Below the pieces are notes generated by a model. That model saw only the letters and a list, made by a program, of their open reading frames with translations. It did not search any database and was not told where the DNA came from. DNA of 64,000 bases from positions 29,928 to 93,927 of the forward strand of contig CAMVEB010000014.1 of NCBI GenBank assembly GCA_947166385.1, read 5' to 3'. Numbering within the stretch: position 1 is the stretch's first letter; every line of letters begins with the position of its first letter. The position numbers and the translations under genes are program-made. Below are positions 57,457 through 64,000 of this stretch, piece after piece. Origin of the DNA: an uncultured Clostridia bacterium (lineage in GTDB: Bacteria; Bacillota; Clostridia; Christensenellales; Aristaeellaceae).

Positions 57457-58500
57457 TTAATTCCGCAGTTTCGGGTCAAACGCGTCCCGCAGGCCATTGC
57501 CCAGCAGGTTGAAAGAAAGCACGATCAGGAAAATCGCCAGGGCGGGGAAGATCAGCTGATAGGGATAGGAGCGCAGGGCCGTTCTGGCTTCGGAAGCCAG
57601 GGAACCGAGGGACGGCATCGGCACCGACACGCCGAGCCCCAGGAAGCTGAGAAAGCTTTCGGTGAAGATTGCACTGGGAATCTGCATCGCGGCGATGATG
57701 ATAATGACGGAGACGCAGTTCGGGATCATGTGCTTGCGGATGATCCGCGCCGGTGAGGCGCCGATAGCCCTGGAAGCCAGTACATACTCCTGCTGCTTGA
57801 TGGACAGAACCTGGCCGCGCACCTGCCGTGCCATGCTGACCCAGTAGAGCAGGCCGAAGACGATGAAAATGCTGACCATGCCGGCGCCCAGCCGGGCGAT
57901 CAGCTCACTTTTCGATGTGGAGACCCAGTCCTTGATGGCGACCGACAGCAGGATGACGATCAGCACATCCGGCAGGGAATAGATGATATCGACAATCCGC
58001 ATCATGACCATATCAACCTTGCCTCCGAAAAAGCCGGAGATGGATCCATAGAAGATGCCGATGATGATGACAATCAGGGCGGAGAAAATGCCCACCAGCA
58101 GGGAAATCCGGGTGCCGTAGATCACACGGATCGCATAATCGCGGCCCAGGTTATCCGTGCCCATGATATGTGGGAACACGGAAATGCCCTTGTCGATTTT
58201 CATCTGTTCCTTTGCGCTGTACTGGAAGGGCCCGAGGTTCTGGGCGGTTACGTCCTGCTTGGTGTAGGTATAGGGATAGAAAGTCGGCACGATAAACGCG
58301 ATCAGTGCGATGATGATAATGACGAAGAGGGAGATCATGGCGATCTTGTTCTTCCGCAGCCGGCGCAGCGCATCCCTCATGAAGGAGATGGATTCCCGCA
58401 TGGTGACCTGCTGCTTTTTTTCCTCTTCCGTGGCTTCCCGGAAAAGATCCGGATCAATCTGCAGGCTCAGCGGATTCTTCAGTTTCTTCTTTTCAGACAT
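57457..58500 (-). CDS. dppC: Peptide ABC transporter permease (DppC/OppC type)
   Basis: A 347-residue membrane protein with an N-terminal cytoplasmic OppC-type region (RESISFMRDALRRLRKNKIA) and six hydrophobic segments. The EAA-like loop ASRAIGASPARIIRKHMIPN contacts the ATPases. The start at 58500 has GAGGAAAA; an upstream TTG codon at 58515 is less likely. Confidence 0.92.
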   Translation of the reverse strand: MSEKKKLKNPLSLQIDPDLFREATEEEKKQQVTMRESISFMRDALRRLRKNKIAMISLFVIIIIALIAFIVPTFYPYTYTKQDVTAQNLGPFQYSAKEQMKIDKGISVFPHIMGTDNLGRDYAIRVIYGTRISLLVGIFSALIVIIIGIFYGSISGFFGGKVDMVMMRIVDIIYSLPDVLIVILLSVAIKDWVSTSKSELIARLGAGMVSIFIVFGLLYWVSMARQVRGQVLSIKQQEYVLASRAIGASPARIIRKHMIPNCVSVIIIIAAMQIPSAIFTESFLSFLGLGVSVPMPSLGSLASEARTALRSYPYQLIFPALAIFLIVLSFNLLGNGLRDAFDPKLRN

Positions 58501-58537
58501 CAGTGTTTTCCTCAATTCATTCGTTCTGTGACGGCAG

Positions 58538-59464
58538 TCAGCCCAGATCGATCCGCGGGTCGATAACTTTGTAAAGGATATCGCTGAGGAAGTTCATCAG
58601 GATAATCATCGTGGCAAGGAAAATCGTCACACCCATGATCATCATATAGTCTGTCCGCAGCATGCTGTTCGTAAACAGGCGGCCTAGTCCGGGAACGGAG
58701 AAGATGTTTTCCACCACCATGGAGCCGGTCAGGATATAGGCCATCATCGGGCCCGCATAGGTGATGACAGGGGTCAGCGTGTTCTTCAGCGCATGTTTGA
58801 AGATCAGCTTGCTGTTCCGGACGCCCTTGGCCCGTGCCGTCCGGATATAATCCTGGCCCAGAACGTCCAGCATGGAGGAGCGCTGGAGCCTGGTCACGTA
58901 AGCCATGGGATACAGGGCGAGGGAAATGATCGGAAGAACCAGGCCGCCCGGCTGATTCCCCAGAGAGGGCAGCCACCCGAGCTGCAGCGCGAAGACCAGC
59001 AGCAGCAGTGTTGCCATGACAAAGGATGGCATCGAGACGAGGGCGGTGGTGACGATCTGGATCACCTTGTCCAGCAGTCTGTCCCGGCGCAGGGCGGCGA
59101 CAGAACCGAAGATGACACCGAGGATGATGGCAAAGAAGGCGGCGGTGAAACCGATCCGGGCGGAATACGAGAAGCCGCCCATGATCAGCTCTGCCACGGT
59201 ATTCCCGACCCATCCCGTGGACAGGCCGAAGTCTCCCTTCAGGATGTTCCGGAGGTAGTTGAAAAACTGGACGGTGACAGGCTTGTCAAAACCGTATTTT
59301 GCTTCCAGGGCCGCGATGACCGCGTCGCTCTTGGCCTTCTCGGAACTGAAGGGGCTGGCAGGGATCGCGTGCATGACAAAGAAGGTAATCGCAATCACCA
59401 GGAAGATGGTCAGCAGGGCCATCAGAAGCCGTTTCACCAGGTATCTCAGGAATTTCGCGTTCAT
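58538..59464 (-). CDS. dppB: Peptide ABC transporter permease (DppB/OppB type)
   Basis: A 308-residue membrane protein. It opens with the typical KFLRYLVKRLLMALLTIFLV segment. The EAA loop is DYIRTARAKGVRNSKLIFKH, and the end SDILYKVIDPRIDLG is diagnostic. First gene of the operon, transcribed from a promoter just upstream. Confidence 0.93.
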   Translation of the reverse strand: MNAKFLRYLVKRLLMALLTIFLVIAITFFVMHAIPASPFSSEKAKSDAVIAALEAKYGFDKPVTVQFFNYLRNILKGDFGLSTGWVGNTVAELIMGGFSYSARIGFTAAFFAIILGVIFGSVAALRRDRLLDKVIQIVTTALVSMPSFVMATLLLLVFALQLGWLPSLGNQPGGLVLPIISLALYPMAYVTRLQRSSMLDVLGQDYIRTARAKGVRNSKLIFKHALKNTLTPVITYAGPMMAYILTGSMVVENIFSVPGLGRLFTNSMLRTDYMMIMGVTIFLATMIILMNFLSDILYKVIDPRIDLG

Positions 59465-59496
59465 GTTTTCACACTCCAATAAACCTGTTCTATTAC

Positions 59497-59524
59497 TTTA
59501 TACACAGAACGGGGAGTTCGTCAA
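59497..59524 (-). promoter_or_regulatory. Promoter of the peptide ABC operon
   Basis: Leftward TTGACG (59519-59524) and TATAAA (59497-59502) with 16 bases between. Confidence 0.6.
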
Positions 59525-59621
59525 CGTTTCCGGAGAAAGAAATACGAAAAACACCAAAAATACAATCATGCAAAAAACAGGAGCGGATCAGAGATCCGTT
59601 CCCGGAAATGAAAAAGAGCGT

Positions 59622-61679
59622 TTATCCGGCGGGGCAGGAGACGTGCTGCCGGAGGATCCCGCCTCCGGCCGGGGGATCGAGGGAAAGACGGATCAGGTGT
59701 TCCGTGAGAACGGGGGATGGATCCTGCCCGTCATCCCGGTACAGGGTGCAGACGACGGGACTGTTGGCCAGGGCCAGGGCGGTGAAGGAGGTATCGTCCA
59801 GGGATTCGGAGCATTCCCCGCCGGAGCAGAGGAGAACGGCGCGGTTCTTCCGGACGAAGAGCGGGAACTCGCCCAGGGAAAGACGGATCCGGTGGTCGCC
59901 TTTCTCCAGCGGGACGGTGTCATAATCCTCCGGGGAGCGGAAGCGGATCATCAGCATATCCTCCGGCAGATAGACATAACGGCCGGAGGCGTTCTGCTCC
60001 AGCACCGGGGCGATCATGCAGCTTTCCCCCAGCAGGAGCTGGTCTTCGGTGCTGACGGCCCGCGGGTCTTCCGGATAGTCAAAGGCCAGGGGACGGAAAT
60101 ACATGCCGTCCGTCAGGGCGGCCTTCATGAATTCGCTGTACAGGAAAGGAAGCAGCGCGTAGCGTACCCGGACGGTATCGCGCATGGTTTCCCAGATGGA
60201 AAAACGGTAGATTTCCTGATCCCGGGTATGGAGAGCGGAATGGTTTCGCATCAGCGGGGTGAAGACACCCAGCTGCAGGAAGCGTTCCAGCAGATCTTCC
60301 GTGACGTTGCAGCCGAAGCCGCCCAGGTCGCATCCGCTGTAGAGGAAACCGCACAGGTTGAGACCGGGCAGCATCTGCAGGGCCATCTTCAGATGGGACC
60401 ACCAGGAGAAATTATCCCCCTGCCAGATTCCGCCGTTCCGGTGGGCGCCGATAAAGGAGGAGCGGGAGAAAAGCAGAACGCGTCCGGAGGGGCGGAAACG
60501 GCGGAAGCTGTCCGCCGCAGCCCGGGTCATGAAAGCGCCGTACAGGTTGTGGACTCGGTCGTGGCGGATTTTTCGTCCGTCTGCCTCGTGGAAGAAGGAG
60601 CGGTAGTCCTCAGGGTTGTTGGCGATGCTGTTGAAGACATGGTTCATATCCCACATGGCTTCATAATCCACGCGGCCGGAGCGCAGCTCGTCCGCCCGGC
60701 GGAAGGCTTCGCGGACGCCCCTTTCCGTATAGAACAGGGCCGGCTCGTTCATATCGTTCCAGAAGCCTTCAATGCCAGCCTCCAGCAGCGGCCGGTAAAG
60801 ATCGCCGAACCAGCGGCGGGCGTCCTCCCGCAGGAAATCCGGGAAGCAGCAGAACCCGGGCCAGACGGCGGCCTCAAAATCGGAACCGTCCTCCCGCCGG
60901 CAGAAAAAGCCGCCGGCTTTCCCGGAATCATACGGCGCATAACCTTCTTCCGTCCGGATCGCCGCGTCGATGATCGGGATCAGCCGGATATGATCCTGCT
61001 TCATCTCCGTGCTGAACAGTTTCAGATCCGGGAAGCCGTCCTTCCGCCAGGTGAAGTTTTTGAAATCTTCCATGTAATCGATATCCAGACAGATGCCGTC
61101 CAGTGGGATGCCGCGCTGCCGGTGCTCCCGGGCCACCCGGCGGACTTCCGCTTCGCTGGCGTAGCCCCATCGGCTCTGGATATAGCCGAAGGCCCAGCGG
61201 GGCGGAAGATAGCTCCGCCCGGTGAGACGGCGGAAGGAACGGGCGAGGGCGGGCAGGGAGTCCTCCTCCAGCAGGTACAGATCGAGGTCCCCGTTTTCCG
61301 ATGTGATGACGGCGGTATCCATGCGGGTATAGCCCAGATCCCAGGTGACCTGCCCGGGATCGTCCAGATAGATCCCGAAAAGATGCTCCGGGCTGAAGAA
61401 GACCAGCAGGTTATGGGAAGCGTACAGGCTTTCTGTGCTTTCCGTATGGTTGAAGACATCGCTGTTCCAGGAGCGGTACAGAAATCCGCGCTTGTTCATG
61501 CCGCGGACGGCTTCTCCCAGCCCGTACAGCTTTTCCTCCGGATGAAGGCGCAGGGTCAGGGAAACCTGCCCGTTTTCCCGGGTAAGGATAAAATAGGGAA
61601 GCGGGTTTTCTTCCGCCGGCAGGGACAGGACGACGGCGTCCGTCGGGAAAGGGGTTCCAAAGGTGTGTTTCCGGATCAT
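59622..61679 (-). CDS. Glycoside hydrolase family 31 (alpha-glucosidase-like)
   Basis: A 685-residue cytoplasmic enzyme. The N-terminal beta-sandwich contains KLYGLGEAVRGMNKRG. The TIM barrel carries the nucleophile Asp in GFWNDMNEPALF near residue 309, and LCGFLYSGCDLGGFG supplies the acid/base region. GH31 enzymes release glucose or xylose from alpha-linked oligosaccharides. The start ATG at 61679 has GGGAGAG nine bases before it; a TTG two codons upstream is possible. A weak TACAAT box lies at 61712-61717. Confidence 0.92.
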   Translation of the reverse strand: MIRKHTFGTPFPTDAVVLSLPAEENPLPYFILTRENGQVSLTLRLHPEEKLYGLGEAVRGMNKRGFLYRSWNSDVFNHTESTESLYASHNLLVFFSPEHLFGIYLDDPGQVTWDLGYTRMDTAVITSENGDLDLYLLEEDSLPALARSFRRLTGRSYLPPRWAFGYIQSRWGYASEAEVRRVAREHRQRGIPLDGICLDIDYMEDFKNFTWRKDGFPDLKLFSTEMKQDHIRLIPIIDAAIRTEEGYAPYDSGKAGGFFCRREDGSDFEAAVWPGFCCFPDFLREDARRWFGDLYRPLLEAGIEGFWNDMNEPALFYTERGVREAFRRADELRSGRVDYEAMWDMNHVFNSIANNPEDYRSFFHEADGRKIRHDRVHNLYGAFMTRAAADSFRRFRPSGRVLLFSRSSFIGAHRNGGIWQGDNFSWWSHLKMALQMLPGLNLCGFLYSGCDLGGFGCNVTEDLLERFLQLGVFTPLMRNHSALHTRDQEIYRFSIWETMRDTVRVRYALLPFLYSEFMKAALTDGMYFRPLAFDYPEDPRAVSTEDQLLLGESCMIAPVLEQNASGRYVYLPEDMLMIRFRSPEDYDTVPLEKGDHRIRLSLGEFPLFVRKNRAVLLCSGGECSESLDDTSFTALALANSPVVCTLYRDDGQDPSPVLTEHLIRLSLDPPAGGGILRQHVSCPAG

Positions 61680-61724
61680 ACGCAAACTCTCCCGTGTTTT
61701 TGTGTGCAGCTATTGTACCATAAA

Positions 61725-61754
61725 GAAAGCCGACGGGGAATCCCGCCGACTTTC
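61725..61754 (-). terminator. Terminator of the nfeD-floA operon
   Basis: GAAAGCCGACGGG and CCCGCCGACTTTC. Leftward the stem is followed by TTTCTTTATG. Confidence 0.65.
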
Positions 61755-61760
61755 CGGGGT

Positions 61761-62183
61761 TTACGTTTTTCTTTTCAGGATCTCGCTGACCACGATCCCG
61801 CGGACCACGTCATCGCCGGTCCACCCGAAGGGAAGACGGGCCTGTTCCGCCGAGGGCGGCGGAAGGGTTTTCTCTGCGCTGCCCAGGGAACTCATCTGTT
61901 CCTCGTGGCAGGGATCGAATCCTTCCCCGGTTACGGCGTTGAGGCTGCCCATATAAACGGAGTCGTCATGCGGCGACACGGTGACGGTCGGAGCCATGCC
62001 AGAACGCGGGGCGGGATCTTCCTGGGGTGATACGGTGGCTTTCGGTTCCTGCGGGGGCGGGGGAGCGGCCGGACGGCCCCGATTCTTCTGCTGTTGTCCG
62101 GCCTGCTTTTTTGCCGCGCTCATCAGGCTTACGAAAACGATCCATACCATCGCAATGATCAAGAGGATCGGGAATCCTTCCAT
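61761..62183 (-). CDS. Single-pass membrane protein of the FloA operon
   Basis: A 140-residue protein: one N-terminal membrane helix (FPILLIIAMVWIVFVSLM), then a Lys/Gln/Pro-rich disordered linker with PAAPPPPQEP, and a C-terminal GWTGDDVVRGIVVSEILKRK helix. The tail motif suggests a short interaction site. Not a recognised family. It is the last gene after nfeD and floA, so a part in membrane microdomains is a reasonable guess. Confidence 0.7.
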   Translation of the reverse strand: MEGFPILLIIAMVWIVFVSLMSAAKKQAGQQQKNRGRPAAPPPPQEPKATVSPQEDPAPRSGMAPTVTVSPHDDSVYMGSLNAVTGEGFDPCHEEQMSSLGSAEKTLPPPSAEQARLPFGWTGDDVVRGIVVSEILKRKT

Positions 62184-62207
62184 ATACTTGTTCCTCCGGT
62201 CCGGTGA

Positions 62208-63218
62208 TTACTTCTTCGGGCGGGTTTCGGGTTCCGGCTGCTGAGGCGCGCTGGCCTTGGCGATGGATTCGCGCATCTCGGTATCGGCAATGGTGTTCTT
62301 CATCTGGTAGTAATCGAGGACGCCCATCTTGCCTTCCCGCAGGGCGGTTGCCATGGCGCGCGGTACTTCGGCTTCGGCTTCGACAACCTTGGCGCGCATT
62401 TCCTGGACGGAAGCCTTCATTTCCTGCTCGCGGGCGACAGCCATGGCGCGGCGCTCTTCCGCCTTCGCCTGGGCGATCCGGCGGTCGGCCTCGGCCTGGT
62501 CCATCTGGAGCTGGGCGCCGACATTGCGGCCAACGTCCACATCCGCAATATCAATGGACAGAATTTCATAGGCGGTTCCGGCATCCAGACCCTTGTCCAG
62601 CACGGTCCGGCTGATCAGGTCGGGATTCTCCAGCACCTGCTTGTGGGTTTCCGCGCTGCCGACGGTGGTAACGATGCCTTCGCCGACACGGGCGATGACG
62701 GTTTCTTCGCCGGCACCGCCGACCAGACGTTCAATGTTGGTGCGCACGGTGACGCGGGCCTTGGCCCGCAGTTCGATACCGTCCTTCGCGATGGCGGCGA
62801 CCACGGGAGTTTCAATTACCTTGGGGGTTACGCTCATCTGCACGGCCTGGAATACATCGCGGCCGGCCAGGTCGATGGCGCAGGCTTTTTCAAAAGCCAT
62901 TTCGATGTTGGCCCGCTGGGCGGCAATCAGGGCGTTGATCACCCGGTCCACATTACCGCCGGCCAGGTAGTGCGTTTCCAGCTGGGAAATCGTCAGATTC
63001 AGGCCGGCTTTATTGGCTTTGATCAGGGGGTAGACCAGGCGCTGGGGCTGGATGCGGCGGATTCGCATACCGACCAGGGAGCCGATGGAAACATGCACGC
63101 CGCTGGCCAGGGAGGAAATCCACAGGCCCATGGGCACGAAGTGCAGGAAAATGGCCAGCACAACGACCGCGGCGGCAACAATCAGGATGATCGGGAGCAG
63201 GTTGGGGTTTACAGGCAT
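62208..63218 (-). CDS. floA: Flotillin-like protein FloA
   Basis: A 336-residue protein. A membrane-inserting hairpin lies near the start ([23 protein letters not shown]). The SPFH domain contains [20 protein letters not shown] and [30 protein letters not shown] Glu/Ala-rich coiled-coil follows ([19 protein letters not shown]) and a Pro-rich tail. FloA organises functional membrane microdomains. Encoded directly after nfeD, its usual partner. Confidence 0.93.
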   Translation of the reverse strand: MPVNPNLLPIILIVAAAVVVLAIFLHFVPMGLWISSLASGVHVSIGSLVGMRIRRIQPQRLVYPLIKANKAGLNLTISQLETHYLAGGNVDRVINALIAAQRANIEMAFEKACAIDLAGRDVFQAVQMSVTPKVIETPVVAAIAKDGIELRAKARVTVRTNIERLVGGAGEETVIARVGEGIVTTVGSAETHKQVLENPDLISRTVLDKGLDAGTAYEILSIDIADVDVGRNVGAQLQMDQAEADRRIAQAKAEERRAMAVAREQEMKASVQEMRAKVVEAEAEVPRAMATALREGKMGVLDYYQMKNTIADTEMRESIAKASAPQQPEPETRPKK

Positions 63219-63237
63219 TTTTCATATCCTCCTTCAA

Positions 63238-63723
63238 TTATGCTTGACGAACCAGCAGATGATCGCCTTCAGCGCCGGTCACCACCACAGGGGTTCCTTT
63301 TTTCACAAACTCGCCGGCGGTGGAGGCGTTCAGGCGGCTGCCTTCGATTTCAATGAATCCGGCGGGCCGCAGTGCGGTGGCTGCGATGCCTTGTTTCCCG
63401 TCCCAGGAGACGGCGTTTGCCGGGGCGTTAGCTGCATCTTCCGTATCCTTGAGGATCAGGGAACTCTTGCTGAGCCGGCCGTGCAGCGCGCTCCGGTAGG
63501 AAAGGAAGACCGCCAGGCCGATGAGCAGCAGCACGCCGAAGGTGGCGCCCAGCGCCCAGCCGGTGCCGTAGTTCCGGCCGGTGAAAACAATCGCGGTGAT
63601 CTCCAGCAGGAGACCGACGGTTCCGGCAACGCCGAACCCGGGAATAAAGGCTTCCACGATGATCAGACCGCTGCCGACAATAAAGCAGAGAATCATAATC
63701 AGGTCACTGAGAAACGGATCCAA
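63238..63723 (-). CDS. NfeD-family protein
   Basis: A 161-residue short NfeD. Three to four membrane segments (DLIMILCFIVGSGLIIVEAF, FGVAGTVGLLLEI and GATFGVLLLIGLAVFLS) are followed by an OB-fold domain (GIAATALRPAGFIEIEGSRL, GTPVVVTGAEGDHLLV). It is associated with flotillins, scaffolding or protease partners. Translation probably starts at a TTG (63723) with GGAGG nine bases upstream. First gene of the operon. Confidence 0.9.
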   Translation of the reverse strand: MDPFLSDLIMILCFIVGSGLIIVEAFIPGFGVAGTVGLLLEITAIVFTGRNYGTGWALGATFGVLLLIGLAVFLSYRSALHGRLSKSSLILKDTEDAANAPANAVSWDGKQGIAATALRPAGFIEIEGSRLNASTAGEFVKKGTPVVVTGAEGDHLLVRQA

Positions 63724-63800
63724 AGGGAATTCCTCCTTTCTGCGGAAGCCGCGGGATCGGGAGCAGCGCTTCCGTATGCTTGTTCTATTTCGACAGTGCT

Positions 63801-63806
63801 ATTGTA
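63801..63806 (-). promoter_or_regulatory. -10 box for the nfeD-floA operon
   Basis: Leftward TACAAT with a weak TTTTCC element 17 bases further upstream. The remaining bases to 64000 hold no gene I can support. Confidence 0.4.
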
Positions 63807-64000
63807 CATGAAATCCGGCAAATGGAAAAGACCGTTTTTTGCAAATTAGCGGGGTCTATTTTTCCGGAAGGAGCGAAAGAACAGCGGGATGGATTGTGAA
63901 ACGATCTGCTGCGGCGGAAAGAAAAATCCTCCGGGCTGTGCGATGCAATGTCATTTAGATAAGAATGATGGAAAGAGGACTGGAACTGAAACAAGTTCCG

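Noticed and set aside
58512..59213. 233-codon leftward frame overlapping dppB in another frame
   Set aside because: It lies on the same DNA as a well-supported permease and is only a His/Arg/Gly-rich out-of-frame translation.
59259..62030. 923-codon rightward frame opposite GH31
   Set aside because: It crosses the start of one operon, its promoter and the whole GH31 gene. Composition is typical of an antisense shadow.
63785..63994. Leftward 69-codon frame at the right edge
   Set aside because: It overlaps the probable nfeD promoter, has no binding site and no recognisable sequence.
1..64000. CRISPR arrays, tRNA or rRNA genes and intact insertion sequences
   Set aside because: No regularly spaced repeats of the right size, cloverleaf sequences, rRNA cores or transposase motifs were recognised by eye. 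A tRNA scan and an IS search would settle this.

Overview
The window looks like a chromosomal segment of a fairly GC-rich member of the Clostridia, most likely a gut or rumen anaerobe. The reasons are strong GGAGG ribosome binding sites, near-consensus sigma-A type promoters, short Lys/Leu/Ala-rich signal peptides ending in AFAE or AQAE, a TRAP transporter, an oligopeptide ABC operon, a MATE exporter and a FloA/NfeD pair. Family-level placement (Aristaeellaceae- or Christensenellales-like) is only an impression. No rRNA, tRNA, CRISPR array or intact insertion sequence was seen.

Positions 1-8050 form an accessory island, visibly more AT-rich than the rest. It carries short tandem repeats, two unrelated AAA ATPases with C-terminal nuclease-like domains, the truncated front of an AbiEi-like antitoxin, a VapB-VapC pair, an orphan YgiT-type antitoxin whose toxin survives only as a C-terminal stub, and a Phd-Doc pair. 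It also holds remnants of a GGDEF protein and a frameshifted AraC-type regulator. Several genes are followed by copies of one modular terminator-like repeat, and several promoters carry perfect inverted repeats. A HigB-HigA module at 16.2-16.9 kb is a separate outlier.

Positions 8050-21900 are mostly backbone: a secreted M4 metalloprotease, SbcD-SbcC, a zinc-ribbon miniprotein behind a structured leader, a Bcp peroxidase, an iron alcohol dehydrogenase and a WYL regulator. A STAS protein, a MATE exporter and a 2205-residue NRPS (20.2-28.5 kb) probably form one operon. The NRPS reads C(partial)-A-T-C-A-T-R; its terminal reductase predicts release of a dipeptide aldehyde or a cyclised imine/pyrazinone.

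Positions 28.5-37 kb hold a beta-CASP RNA hydrolase, a secreted repeat protein, a GH3 glycosidase, a ProX-type editing enzyme and a secreted 5'-nucleotidase. Positions 37.2-43.4 kb are the most unusual stretch: one gene fuses an HD hydrolase, a PglD-like acyltransferase lacking its front, and an acyl carrier domain. It is followed by a truncated adenylation domain and a double-glycine leader peptide gene. That peptide gene overlaps, tail to tail, an ABC exporter carrying an N-terminal histidine-kinase-like domain, which sits at the end of an AraC-YcxB-cupin-ABC operon.

The remainder is metabolic: a TRAP transporter with a fructuronate reductase-like enzyme (43.5-48.1 kb), an APH(3')-like kinase, a stand-alone 5'-nucleotidase C-domain protein, a MoxR/DUF58-like/lipoprotein operon, a DppBCDFA-type peptide ABC operon, a GH31 glucosidase and an NfeD-FloA operon. 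Starts were moved to the codon with the best ribosome binding site wherever a longer frame ran through a promoter.
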